The notes: generated by a model from the sequence alone, not told the origin. 42,386 nucleotides of DNA from an uncultured Spartobacteria bacterium (GCA_903916085.1 CAIWVL010000086.1:1-42386), one strand, 5' to 3'. Counted from the stretch's first letter, positions 25,893-34,845 are shown. A program made the numbers and translations.

Positions 25893-26924
25893 ATGAAAAT
25901 TTTAGTTACTGGCAACTTAGGCTACATAGGATCCGTACTCACCCCAGCGCTCGAGAATCTAGGGCACGAAGTGACGGGGCTAGATACCGGTTACTTTGAC
26001 GAATGCCTGTTCATGGAGCCCCAAAGGCCCCGAACACAGGTGTACAAAGACATCCGCGATGTTGAAGCGACAGACTTCGAGGGATTCGAGGGCGTGGTGC
26101 ATCTAGCCGGCCTGTCTAACGATCCACTAGGCGAACTTAACCCGGGTCTCACCGAAGAGATCAACTTTAAGGGCAGCATCCGCGCAGCACAGAAAGCGAG
26201 GGAGGCAGGAGTGCGCCGCTTTGTGTTCGCCTCCTCTCAAAGCATGTACGGAGTCTCCACGACTGACGCCGAACTTGACGAGGACCTGAGCGCCAAAGCC
26301 CCCGTCACAGCCTACGCTCGCACGAAGTGGGAGGCTGAACTGGCGCTTAAAACGTTCTCATCTGACGAATTCAGCGTCACCTCGTTCCGCCCCTCGACCG
26401 TGTTCGGAGCGAGTCCTAGGCTGCGCTGCGACATCGTTTTTAACAACCTCGTGGCATGTGCATTCACAAAGGGTCGAATTGAAATCAAAAGCGACGGCAC
26501 GCCTTGGCGTCCGGTCGTCCATGTAAAGGACGTTTGCCAAGCCTTCATCGCCGGGCTGACGGCCCCCCTGGAGCTTGTCCAGGGCCGCTCCTTCAATGTG
26601 GGCATTCCAAACGGCAACTTCAGCGTAGCCGACCTCGCCGAAGCAGCACGGCAAAGTGTCCCAGGAGTTGAACTCACCTATACAGGGGAGCACGGCAAAG
26701 ATTCGCGCAGCTACCGCGTATCTTTCGCTAGAATCCTGAGCGAACTCAAAGAGCATTTCTTGCCGGAATGGGGACTGGAACGAGGCGGTCGCGAGTTGGT
26801 TTCGTTCTTCAAGGAAACTGGATTTACCGAACGCGATTTCGGGGGCGAAAAGTCCATCCGCCTCCAGAAACTGAAAGAGCTTCTGGCGCAAAACCGCCTT
26901 ACTAAAGACCTTCGCTGGACCTAG
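25893..26924 (+). CDS. Nucleotide-sugar epimerase/dehydratase (extended SDR)
   Basis: A 343-residue extended SDR. It has the intact TGNLGYIG dinucleotide motif at residues 6-13, VVHLAGLSNDPL, the serine pair in FASSQSMYG, and the catalytic Tyr141/Lys145 in TAYARTKWE. The substrate domain contains FRPSTVFGASPRLR and PWRPVVHVKDVCQAF. It probably modifies a nucleotide sugar; close relatives are found in 6-deoxyheptose and related pathways, which would suit the heptose genes downstream, but that is inference. It is the first gene after the AlbA_2 insertion and likely begins the plus-strand operon. Confidence 0.9.
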   Translation: MKILVTGNLGYIGSVLTPALENLGHEVTGLDTGYFDECLFMEPQRPRTQVYKDIRDVEATDFEGFEGVVHLAGLSNDPLGELNPGLTEEINFKGSIRAAQKAREAGVRRFVFASSQSMYGVSTTDAELDEDLSAKAPVTAYARTKWEAELALKTFSSDEFSVTSFRPSTVFGASPRLRCDIVFNNLVACAFTKGRIEIKSDGTPWRPVVHVKDVCQAFIAGLTAPLELVQGRSFNVGIPNGNFSVADLAEAARQSVPGVELTYTGEHGKDSRSYRVSFARILSELKEHFLPEWGLERGGRELVSFFKETGFTERDFGGEKSIRLQKLKELLAQNRLTKDLRWT

Positions 26925-26997
26925 TCCTTCACCGCACCATCCCATCAAATGGTCCGATTCACATTGCCACAGTGACCCTAGCGAAGATCTCTAGAGT

Positions 26998-27891
26998 ATG
27001 AGAGTAGTTCTCACAGGTGGATCAGGTTTTCTGGGGAGGCCTTGTCTGGAACTCCTCCTTCAAGGCGGACATGAAGTCCTCGCCATTTCTCGGGGCATTC
27101 CCGGTGAGCCCGCACCCGGAGGACTCCACTGGCATTCCGCAGACCTCAACCTGCCCTCTTCGTACGCTGCCGCACTAGAGGAGTTTCAGCCGCAAGCCGC
27201 CCTACATCTGGCTTGGGAAGGTATTCCTGACTACTCCCTCGCCAATAGCCTGAGGAACCTGCAGACGGGATCAATGTTCACAGAAGCCCTTCTGAAAGTT
27301 GGATGCAAACACGTCGTAGCAAGCGGCTCTTGCTGGGAATACGGCAAGCTTTCAGGGGCTCTGAGCGAAAACATGGAACCTGCCGCACCCGGCGTCTTCG
27401 GTGCCAGCAAAACCGCCCAACGCATACTCCTGCGCTCGCTGACTCAAGCAGCAGGCGCCACGCTTGCTTGGGCCCGCGTATTTTATCCATTTGGTCCCCG
27501 ACAGAAGGCTAAGTCACTCGTTCCGACTATCTGCCAGTCTATCCTGTCAGGACACAGTCCCGACATCAAAACCCCGTGGGCGGCGAACGACTTTCTGTAT
27601 TTAGATGACACAGCCGACGCTCTCGTCTTCCTAATCGAGAAAGGTGCAGATGGCGTTTTCAACGTGGGTTCAGGAGCAACTACTGCAGTCGGCAAAATTG
27701 CAGACATGCTTCTCCAGCTTGCCGGACGAGAGCCCCATTTCTCGACGCTTGGCGAGTCCACCTCGGGGACATCCGGCTTTTTTGCCGACATTGCAGCCAT
27801 GAACGCAATAGGCTGGCGGGTAAAAACTTCTCTGGAAGAGGGCTTGCGCCGGACGTTTGTTGAATACACGGAACGTCCAACGACATGCTGA
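26998..27891 (+). CDS. SDR-fold nucleotide-sugar enzyme lacking the catalytic tyrosine
   Basis: A 297-residue extended SDR with TGGSGFLGR at the start and the expected serine region (VASGSCWEYG, residues 107-116). The Y-x-x-x-K motif is altered: Phe134 stands where tyrosine is expected in VFGASKTAQ, while Lys138 is kept. The rest of the fold (YPFGPRQKAKS, NDFLYLDDTADAL, GVFNVGSG) is normal and the frame is intact, so this is not simple decay. The enzyme may use another base, or bind without redox chemistry. It overlaps the next gene by 7 bases and sits in the heptose part of the operon. Confidence 0.88.
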   Translation: MRVVLTGGSGFLGRPCLELLLQGGHEVLAISRGIPGEPAPGGLHWHSADLNLPSSYAAALEEFQPQAALHLAWEGIPDYSLANSLRNLQTGSMFTEALLKVGCKHVVASGSCWEYGKLSGALSENMEPAAPGVFGASKTAQRILLRSLTQAAGATLAWARVFYPFGPRQKAKSLVPTICQSILSGHSPDIKTPWAANDFLYLDDTADALVFLIEKGADGVFNVGSGATTAVGKIADMLLQLAGREPHFSTLGESTSGTSGFFADIAAMNAIGWRVKTSLEEGLRRTFVEYTERPTTC

Positions 27892-29105
27892 CGCAACAAG
27901 CAGTTATTCTTTGCGGAGGTAGAGGATCCCGCCTACGCCCACTGACGGACACCCTTCCCAAGCCCCTTGCGCCGGTTGCAGGGAAACCTTTCCTGTTCCA
28001 CTTGCTCAGCCAACTCAAACGGAACGGCTACACTGAGGTCGTCCTTCTTACCGGCTATTTGGGACATTTGATCGCTGAAGAATTTGGCGATGGCTCCACC
28101 CTAGGCCTGAGCATCACCTATCACCACGGGCCTGAAGAATGGGAAACAGCCTTCCGCCTCGCCCAGGCTAGACCATTGTTGAAGGAGCATTTTCTTCTGC
28201 TGTACGGTGACAATTACGCAATGTTCCAACAGGAACGGCTTGAGCAAAAATTCGTCCATTTCGGCAGAATCGGATGTCTTACAGTTTATCCGAGGAAAGC
28301 CCGAGCCAATGTCGCCTATACAGTTGAAGGAGATGTAACCACCTACGATGGCACGCGTGCAGCACCGGGCCTCAATGGGGTGGAAATAGGCTACGCTCTA
28401 TTTTCCCGCGAGGTTTTCTCGCATTTCACCGGCGAAAACGAAAGCTTCAGCAAAGTATTGTCACGCTTGGGCGAGGCCCGCCAATTGTGCGCATACTCGC
28501 TTGCGGGAGAGTATCACAGCGCATCGGATCTGGAGCGGCTTAAAATCACCGACGCTTATTTGAGGCCAAAAAAAATTCTGCTGATCGACAGGGACGGAAC
28601 GATCAACCGCAAAATGCCAGAGGCTCAATACGTCACGACATGGGATCAGTTTGAGTTTATCCCAGAAAGTGTAGAAGGCATGCGACGACTAGCCGAATCC
28701 GGCTGGACGTTTGCCGTGGTGTCCAACCAGGCGGGAGTTGCCCGAGGGATGTTGACTGAAGCAGAGGTCTGGGATCTAGATCGCAGGATGGTCGGAGCGC
28801 TTCGCGAAGAGGGCATCCAAGTGATCAAGAGCTACTACTGCTTTCACCACTGGGATGATAAATGTAGTTGCCGAAAGCCGGAACCGGGCATGTTACTTCA
28901 AGCGTCTCGGGAACTCATGCTTGCGCTAGAAAACACTTGGTACATTGGAGATGACTTGCGAGATTGCACCGCCGCATGGAGAGCAGGCTGCCGCTCCGCA
29001 CTCGTCGGACACTCAGAAAACTGGCAACAACTCCCCCCCGAAGAACGCCCACAGATCTGCTGCGATACCGTCAGCGAGTTCGCTTCGATCCTCCTATCGC
29101 AATGA
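27885..29105 (+). CDS. hddC-gmhB: Fused heptose-1-phosphate guanylyltransferase and heptose-1,7-bisphosphate phosphatase
   Basis: A 406-residue fusion. Residues 1-225 are a nucleotidyltransferase (AVILCGGRGSRLRPLTDTLPK, then LLYGDNYAMF) of the HddC/RmlA-like group. Residues 230-406 are a GmhB-type HAD phosphatase (LLIDRDGTINRK, VVSNQAGVARG, the zinc-loop ligands in CFHHWDDKCSCRKPEPGM, and YIGDDLRDC). In the GDP-D-glycero-alpha-D-manno-heptose pathway these are the last two steps: removal of the 7-phosphate and transfer of GMP. The fusion order is nucleotidyltransferase first. It overlaps the preceding SDR by 7 bases and the following kinase by 4 (ATGA), so coupling is tight. GDP as the nucleotide is inferred from the adjoining hddA. 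Confidence 0.9.
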   Translation: MLTQQAVILCGGRGSRLRPLTDTLPKPLAPVAGKPFLFHLLSQLKRNGYTEVVLLTGYLGHLIAEEFGDGSTLGLSITYHHGPEEWETAFRLAQARPLLKEHFLLLYGDNYAMFQQERLEQKFVHFGRIGCLTVYPRKARANVAYTVEGDVTTYDGTRAAPGLNGVEIGYALFSREVFSHFTGENESFSKVLSRLGEARQLCAYSLAGEYHSASDLERLKITDAYLRPKKILLIDRDGTINRKMPEAQYVTTWDQFEFIPESVEGMRRLAESGWTFAVVSNQAGVARGMLTEAEVWDLDRRMVGALREEGIQVIKSYYCFHHWDDKCSCRKPEPGMLLQASRELMLALENTWYIGDDLRDCTAAWRAGCRSALVGHSENWQQLPPEERPQICCDTVSEFASILLSQ

Positions 29106-30091
29106 TCATTTCACGCACCCCATTCCGCGTTAGTTTTGTCGGCGGTGGAACAGATTTGGAGAGTTATTACTCACAAAAGGACGGACGCGTCTTGAGTACA
29201 TCGATCGACAAATACATTTATGTTTGCATCAAGAAGCCATTACACGAGATCGTTGGGGCCAAATATCGCATCGCTTGGAGCAAGCTGGAGTACAAAGATA
29301 ACATTGATGACATTGAACATCCAATTGTCCGCGAGGCGTTGAAGATGTTTAAAATCGACCATCCTTTGGAGGTCGTTACATTCGCCGATGTACCCGCACA
29401 CACTGGGCTTGGATCTTCCAGTTCCTTCGCCGTAGGCCTGCTCAACGCACTCTATGCCCTTAAGGGGGAAACGGTATCCAAACACCGCCTCGCCACTGAA
29501 GCCGCCGCGATTGAAATCGAGCGGCTCACCCGCCCAGTTGGAAAACAGGACCACTTCGCAGCATCATACGGAAACATTAACGTTTTCTCGTTTCACAAAA
29601 CCGGATTTGTTTCAGTCGATCCAGTCTGTTACTGCCCAAAAAAAAGGAAGGCGATTGAAGAACGTCTGATGCTATTTTATACGGGCATGCAGCGTGATGC
29701 GAGCACCGTCCTACAAAAACAACAAGCCGTCGCGACGGAAAAAGCAGAAACACTCACTGCAATGGCGGACTTAGTGGACCCGTTGAGGGAATTATTTGTA
29801 TCAGGTGGAAAACACGATGGGTTCGGGAAGATTCTGCACCAAAACTGGGAATTAAAACGTTCCATCACACCGGTTATTTCCTCCTCAGAAATAGACCACT
29901 GGTACGCAACGGCCCTTGAGGCGGGTGCCACTGGCGGCAAGCTCCTTGGAGCTGGAGGAGGAGGATTCTTATTGCTGGATGTCCCCACTGAGCGCCAGGA
30001 GAGTGTCCGCGCCGCCTTGAAAAATCTTCTCGAACTACCCTTCCGCTTTGATGATGGAGGCTCCAGAATCTCTTTTTATGATGAACGCTAG
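29102..30091 (+). CDS. hddA: D-glycero-alpha-D-manno-heptose-7-phosphate kinase
   Basis: A 329-residue GHMP kinase. It has MIISRTPFRVSFVGGGTDL at the N-terminus, the ATP-binding loop PAHTGLGSSSSFAVGLLNAL, PVGKQDHFAASYGN and the C-terminal GATGGKLLGAGGGGFLLL, all typical of HddA. It phosphorylates C1 of heptose 7-phosphate to give the 1,7-bisphosphate for the fused GmhB domain encoded just upstream. The frame is open further upstream, but ATG 29102 gives the family N-terminus and an ATGA overlap with the fusion gene. The first pathway enzyme, GmhA (sedoheptulose-7-phosphate isomerase), is absent from the window. Confidence 0.92.
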   Translation: MIISRTPFRVSFVGGGTDLESYYSQKDGRVLSTSIDKYIYVCIKKPLHEIVGAKYRIAWSKLEYKDNIDDIEHPIVREALKMFKIDHPLEVVTFADVPAHTGLGSSSSFAVGLLNALYALKGETVSKHRLATEAAAIEIERLTRPVGKQDHFAASYGNINVFSFHKTGFVSVDPVCYCPKKRKAIEERLMLFYTGMQRDASTVLQKQQAVATEKAETLTAMADLVDPLRELFVSGGKHDGFGKILHQNWELKRSITPVISSSEIDHWYATALEAGATGGKLLGAGGGGFLLLDVPTERQESVRAALKNLLELPFRFDDGGSRISFYDER

Positions 30092-30106
30092 TTCCCCCCT
30101 TTCTTT

Positions 30107-30991
30107 ATGAAAATCTTCATCACTGGATCCGAAAGTTTCATCGGTGGCTTCTTGTGGAAGACGCTCTCGGCCGCGGGTCACGAACTCTTCGGAGTAGATC
30201 TCGCACCGCCCACTCGCGTGGGCGGAGTCCAAATGGATCTCCAGAATCCCGCCTTGGCCGACCAGATCCCCCAAAGTGCCGCGGTAATTCATCTCGCAGC
30301 CGTATCGACCGATCCGCTGTGTAAGTCTGATCCTTTGGCCGCATTCGCCGCCAACATTTCAGGCACCATCAACGTTGCCCAAGCGGCCGTAGCACGCGGG
30401 GCTTCGCAATTCATCTTTGCGTCCACCGAATGGGTGTATGGTGATGTTGGGAACGGCGGAACCCAGCCAGAGGAATTGCCCATCGACATCACCAAGATGC
30501 AGGGCCCGTACGCAGCCAGCAAAATCATGGGCGAAACAGTCCTGCGCTTATCAGGAATCTCCAATGTGACGATTCTTCGTTTTGGGATTGTTTACGGCCC
30601 TCGGCTCAAAAACTGGTCGGCAGTGGAAAGCTTGGTGGACAAGGTGTACCGCGACGAACCCATTACAGTAGGCAGCGCAAGAACCTCCCGGAAGTTTATC
30701 AATGTGGGTGACTTGTGTTCTGGCATTTTGGCATCGATTGGGCGCTCTGGCTTTGAAATTTTCAACCTGACAGGAGACTCCAACGTCTGCCTTTCCGACG
30801 TAGTGCAAGCTGCAGGACGCGTCCTACACAAGGAGCCGAACTTCGCCGAAACTTCACCCAACAATCCGAGCGTGCGCAATCCGCCGAATGACAAAGCACG
30901 TCGATCGTTAGGATGGGCACCAGTGATTTCATTGGAAGATGGAATTCAAAAAATCGTGAGTTTCTGGGCAAACAAAGAAAACGTCCGCTAG
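30107..30991 (+). CDS. Nucleotide-sugar epimerase/dehydratase (extended SDR)
   Basis: A 294-residue extended SDR. Catalytic Tyr135/Lys139 lie in GPYAASKIMGE, with FASTEWVYG upstream. The dinucleotide motif reads TGSESFIGG, with Ser10 where the middle glycine of TGxxGxxG is normally found; cofactor binding may still be possible. ILRFGIVYGPRLKNW and SRKFINVGDLCSGI belong to the substrate domain. It starts 15 bases after hddA and probably acts on the GDP-heptose made by the upstream enzymes, but the reaction is not defined by sequence. Confidence 0.88.
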   Translation: MKIFITGSESFIGGFLWKTLSAAGHELFGVDLAPPTRVGGVQMDLQNPALADQIPQSAAVIHLAAVSTDPLCKSDPLAAFAANISGTINVAQAAVARGASQFIFASTEWVYGDVGNGGTQPEELPIDITKMQGPYAASKIMGETVLRLSGISNVTILRFGIVYGPRLKNWSAVESLVDKVYRDEPITVGSARTSRKFINVGDLCSGILASIGRSGFEIFNLTGDSNVCLSDVVQAAGRVLHKEPNFAETSPNNPSVRNPPNDKARRSLGWAPVISLEDGIQKIVSFWANKENVR

Positions 30992-31004
30992 CCTGCGTAC
31001 AAAC

Positions 31005-31931
31005 ATGAACATTACATCCATCCTAGCTGGTGACTTACAGCGCTTGGAGCCCAAAAAGTTCGGCCCAGCTGGGCGTATGGTTCAACTAAGGCTGTGGCAA
31101 CACTTGGTCAACGAACTCCTAAAGCAGAAATCCTTTCAGGTGCCCGTGCATCTCGGGTTTGGGACGGAAGCTTTGGTCACGGCGATTGACGAAGCTCTAA
31201 CCACCGATGACGAGCTAGTGCTTACTCACAGAAACGCTGTCTTCAACATGGCTAGGGCAGAGTCTCTCCACCCTATCTTAAACGAATACAGGATGCTGGA
31301 ATCGGGGCATGGCGCGGGCAAGTTAGGCTCCATGAACCTCTCAAACCCAGCAGGTGGGGTCACCTACAGCTCCAGCATTCTGGGAAACAATCTGTCAGTA
31401 GCCTGCGGACTGGCCTTCGCACGGGCAATCCGCCCCAGCCCTGGTATCGTGTGCGCTGTAACAGGCGACGGCGCGATGGAGGAAGGTGCCTTTTATGAGT
31501 CGCTCGTCTTTGCGCGTTCTCATGGCCTTCGCGTGCTTTTCGTCGTGGATAACAATGACCACTCCATGGTCTCCAAAATCCACGAACGACGCTGTAACAT
31601 CCACATCGCATCCCTTTGCGAGGCCGTTGACATACCATTCCAACTCCTGGAAGGCGACGACTTGGAGACCTACATCGCCACCACTAAGAAGCTGCGAAAA
31701 GCGGTGGCAGAAAACAATTCTCCGGCGTGCATCGAGTTCCGAACCTGCCTTCTCAACCAACACGCGGGACCTACCCCGGGCTGGCCGACTGACCCCCTGC
31801 GCATCGATTTGAATGACGGACTCCTAATTGGAGATGCCTCAAAAGACCCGATTGCCAAACTACAAGCGACATTGGGAAGTACCTCATTCGAAACGATCAC
31901 CTGCCACTTGGGAGTCGCCCCTCTCTGCTAA
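31005..31931 (+). CDS. Thiamine-diphosphate E1-alpha-like subunit
   Basis: A 308-residue protein resembling the alpha subunit of 2-oxoacid dehydrogenase E1. GFGTEALVTAIDEAL, LVLTHRNAVFNMARAE and the thiamine diphosphate motif GDG at residues 154-156 ending with NN at 183-184 (GDGAMEEGAF ... VVDNNDHSM) are all present. HGAGKLGSMNLSNP corresponds to the G-R-G-G-S-M-H segment. It pairs with the beta-like gene 3 bases downstream. No E2 (lipoyl) or E3 gene is nearby, so it should not feed coenzyme A chemistry; carbon-chain transfer in sugar biosynthesis is a better guess. Confidence 0.88.
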   Translation: MNITSILAGDLQRLEPKKFGPAGRMVQLRLWQHLVNELLKQKSFQVPVHLGFGTEALVTAIDEALTTDDELVLTHRNAVFNMARAESLHPILNEYRMLESGHGAGKLGSMNLSNPAGGVTYSSSILGNNLSVACGLAFARAIRPSPGIVCAVTGDGAMEEGAFYESLVFARSHGLRVLFVVDNNDHSMVSKIHERRCNIHIASLCEAVDIPFQLLEGDDLETYIATTKKLRKAVAENNSPACIEFRTCLLNQHAGPTPGWPTDPLRIDLNDGLLIGDASKDPIAKLQATLGSTSFETITCHLGVAPLC

Positions 31932-31934
31932 CCC

Positions 31935-32891
31935 ATGAGCCGTTATCTAACCGAAATCAACTCAATCATCGCCGGGCACGTCAACAGCCTAGAGAACGCC
32001 CTTGTTTATGGCGAAAATCTGGATCGCGGTTCCTACCTGTCGGGGCTGAGCCGAAATCTAACCGCTTCAGAGACGCGTAGAATTGTGAACGTCGGCAACT
32101 GCGAATACACGCATTGCGGCGTTGGATTTGGCGCAATGATGGGGGGCGTGAACGCAGTGCTCTTCGTCAAACAGCTCGACTTTATGCTGCTTGGCATGGA
32201 TCACTTTGTTTCCACCTACCACTCAATTAGGGCGTCGAAAATCGAGAACCTCGGAAGTTTCACCATCGTGGCAGCGGTCTACGACCAGGGATTTCAAGGG
32301 CCGCAATCCAGTTTTAACGCCCTCCAGGACATCTGTTCCATGGCTCGCATCTCTGGATTCACGTTGACCAATTCAGCGGATGCAGAGGCCGTTGCAGCCC
32401 GCGAAATTTCAGCACCTGGGTTTCGCATCTTGGCATTGAGTCAGCGTTGTGCGGGCGACTCTATCTTCACTCCCAACACACTCGAGCAATCCTCCGACTG
32501 CTCCACATTTCGCTATCAGACTGGGACCGATTTAAGCATTGTCTGCGCAAATTTCAGCCTGCCTTACGGTCTCGAGTTGGCAAAGGCCATGGGCCAACAC
32601 GGTTTGTCCGCAAGCCTGTTGAGCGTAAACCCAGTAAACGCCCCGGACTGGTCGCTTCTTCTGGAAGACGCAGCTAAAACGGGTCGCGTTCTCGTGTTGG
32701 ATGACGCAAAAGGATTCAATGGATTGGGCACGGCGGTTGCACAAATAGTGCAGCAGGCCCGAACCGAAACGCGCGTACATCTATGCAAACGATCTGCAAG
32801 GATTGATTTTGGCGTTTCTCTGGATGCGTTCGACGCTCCTTCCATCGATGTAGTCCTGCGGACATTCGGCCTTACCGGAGCTCTCTTGTAA
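31935..32891 (+). CDS. Thiamine-diphosphate E1-beta-like / transketolase C-terminal-like subunit
   Basis: A 318-residue protein matching the E1-beta or transketolase pyrimidine and C-terminal domains: ENALVYGENLDRGSYLSGLSR, then NVGNCEYTHCGVGFGAMMGG, in which Glu57 is in the position of the glutamate that activates thiamine diphosphate. LFVKQLDFMLLGMDHFV follows. The second half is the transketolase C-terminal-type domain (GTDLSIVCANFSLPYGLELAKAM, VLVLDDAKGFNGLG). With the alpha-like partner it should form an alpha2beta2 enzyme. Both subunits keep cofactor residues, so the enzyme is probably active. It begins 3 bases after the partner stop. Confidence 0.88.
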   Translation: MSRYLTEINSIIAGHVNSLENALVYGENLDRGSYLSGLSRNLTASETRRIVNVGNCEYTHCGVGFGAMMGGVNAVLFVKQLDFMLLGMDHFVSTYHSIRASKIENLGSFTIVAAVYDQGFQGPQSSFNALQDICSMARISGFTLTNSADAEAVAAREISAPGFRILALSQRCAGDSIFTPNTLEQSSDCSTFRYQTGTDLSIVCANFSLPYGLELAKAMGQHGLSASLLSVNPVNAPDWSLLLEDAAKTGRVLVLDDAKGFNGLGTAVAQIVQQARTETRVHLCKRSARIDFGVSLDAFDAPSIDVVLRTFGLTGALL

Positions 32892-32980
32892 TCCCTCGAC
32901 GGCCCCATCCCTAAATAGATTCTCTCTGAAACCGACGTAAACGCACCAGCCAAAGCCTGCCCGGAAGCGGCACCACCCCT

Positions 32981-33871
32981 ATGTTGCCATTTTTACTCTC
33001 TAAAATTGAGTCGCTCGAGAGCCGTGACCTAGTGAAGCGTGTCGCGGAGGCTTGCTTTTCTTTGGCTCACCTCTTCCTAAAACGCGTGCCTTTTGGGAAA
33101 AAATGTCCAGTGTGCGCCGCAAAGCTCTTAGTGATCTCGCGCCCCGTAATGGGAGAGAAACTCGCAGAACAGTGGGGCTTAAATACCGAGTGGGTTGACT
33201 TTTTTAACCATCGGGAAGGGGAAATCTGCATTTCCTGCGGCGCTTCCCTGCGAGTCAGACAACTGGCGACGGTTCTCCTCGACTGGGCGCATCAGCGCGG
33301 TTCTGACATCGGAAATCGTCCAAGTTCAGTTCCTGCCTGCAAGACTATAAACCACCTCAAAATTGCCGAGATAAACTCATGCGGCGCGCTGCACAAATTC
33401 TTAGCTGATATGCCTGGTTTGGCATACTCCGAATACCTGCCAGCAGACGCTCATACCCCCCACGAGGACCTTCTTTCTTTGAGTTATGCAGATAACACTT
33501 TCGATGTTGTGTTGCACTCCGATACCATTGAACATGTCCCAGACATTACCCGTGCCCTAGAAGAGATTTGGCGCATCCTGAAGCCGGGCGGCGTTACAAT
33601 TTTTAGCATTCCGTGGGTTAGAGATGGACGCAAAACATTGATGCGAGCTCGCCTCAACGGGGAGGAAATCGAGCATCTCGCTCTGCCGTCTTACCACGGT
33701 GGGTCTTACCAAACGACCATGCAGTACCTTGTCTTCTACGAATTTGGCGCAGATTTTTTGACTTATCTCAACCAAACGGGCTTTCAGACAACTTTAACCG
33801 AAATTCCTGGCAACCCTACTGCCGTTACTTTAACGGCACAAAAGCCTCTCCAAAAATGCAATTTTCCCTGA
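32981..33871 (+). CDS. Class I SAM-dependent methyltransferase with zinc-ribbon-like N-terminus
   Basis: A 296-residue protein. The N-terminal 100 residues contain two Cys-x-x-Cys pairs (CPVCAAKLL near 43 and CISCGASLR near 85), likely one zinc site. The C-terminal domain has methyltransferase features: a weak motif I region (KIAEINSCGALHKFL), LSYADNTFDVVLHSDTIEHVPD and EIWRILKPGGVTIFSIPW, as in Methyltransf_11. It likely methylates a sugar or a glycan end. It lies at the end of the plus-strand operon, 89 bases after the E1-beta-like gene. Confidence 0.82.
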   Translation: MLPFLLSKIESLESRDLVKRVAEACFSLAHLFLKRVPFGKKCPVCAAKLLVISRPVMGEKLAEQWGLNTEWVDFFNHREGEICISCGASLRVRQLATVLLDWAHQRGSDIGNRPSSVPACKTINHLKIAEINSCGALHKFLADMPGLAYSEYLPADAHTPHEDLLSLSYADNTFDVVLHSDTIEHVPDITRALEEIWRILKPGGVTIFSIPWVRDGRKTLMRARLNGEEIEHLALPSYHGGSYQTTMQYLVFYEFGADFLTYLNQTGFQTTLTEIPGNPTAVTLTAQKPLQKCNFP

Positions 33872-33929
33872 TAGTGCTTTGGAGGAAAACTTTTAGTCCA
33901 AGATCGAAATTTTATACTGATTGCTTTTA

Positions 33930-34754
33930 ATGAGCGTAAAAGTCTCCATTATCATCCCCGCATACAATGGAGCACATTTCATTGAGCAAACAGTCCGAGC
34001 CGCGCTCCGTCAAACGTACCAAAATTGGGAATTGCTCGTCATCAACAACGCTTCAAAAGATAAAACTGGCAGCATCTTGGCAAACCTCCACCAGGAGTTC
34101 AATGATCCTCGGTTTCGGATTATCACAAATCCATTAACATTGCCGCCGTGCGAAAATTGGAACTCCGCCCTACGACAAGCACAGGGGGAATTCATCAAAT
34201 TAATTTGTGCGGACGACATTCCTACAGACGATTGCGTAGAAAGGCAGGTCAAGGTGTTAATAGAGAACCCGACCGTTGTCCTCACTACGGGCGCACGCAC
34301 GATTATTAATGAAGAGGGCAAGGTGTTGTTCACTCGCCGAGGTATTCGCAGATCAGGATTCTACACAGGACGGGACCTAGTTCGGTTGTGTCTCACCTCA
34401 GGAACCAACATCATTGGAGATCCCGTTCACGTGATGTGGCGTAGGTCAGCAATGGATAAAGTCGGCCTTTTTGATCCAGAAACCCTCTATGCCAGTGATG
34501 CTGAATTTTGGCTTCGCTTGCTAACAGTCGGAGACGGATACTGCGATTCGAATGCCGTAGGTTTTTATCGAATCCATGGAAACGCAGATTCCGCCGGTCA
34601 ATGGCGGGCCACGGCCCGGTCATTTCTGCAGATTGCTCAACGACAAGTTGACCGTGGGCATGTAAAACTGAGTGGCCTAGAAATGCGCATCATAGCAACA
34701 AAAGCTTACCTCCAAGGAATTGCGAGGCAGCTTATTTATCATTTCTTGGGTTGA
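33930..34754 (+). CDS. GT2 glycosyltransferase
   Basis: A 274-residue GT-A enzyme: VSIIIPAYNGAHFIEQTVRAALRQ, LLVINNASKDKT for nucleotide binding and FIKLICADDIPTDDCVE with the metal-binding DD pair. The C-terminal part contains LFDPETLYASDAEFWLRL and a histidine in FYRIHGN, as in WcaA/RfbF-like transferases. No membrane segment. ATG 33930 gives the normal GT2 start (a TTG at 33921 is possible). It is the last plus-strand gene of the locus; the epimerase and methyltransferase genes converge on it from the right. Confidence 0.92.
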   Translation: MSVKVSIIIPAYNGAHFIEQTVRAALRQTYQNWELLVINNASKDKTGSILANLHQEFNDPRFRIITNPLTLPPCENWNSALRQAQGEFIKLICADDIPTDDCVERQVKVLIENPTVVLTTGARTIINEEGKVLFTRRGIRRSGFYTGRDLVRLCLTSGTNIIGDPVHVMWRRSAMDKVGLFDPETLYASDAEFWLRLLTVGDGYCDSNAVGFYRIHGNADSAGQWRATARSFLQIAQRQVDRGHVKLSGLEMRIIATKAYLQGIARQLIYHFLG

Positions 34755-34845
34755 AATCTCGGGGCACCGTCCATAAACACCGTGCATTTCTAATTTTGCC
34801 CCCCATACCCCACTCTAGGACAAATCCAGAGTAAATTAAAAACGA

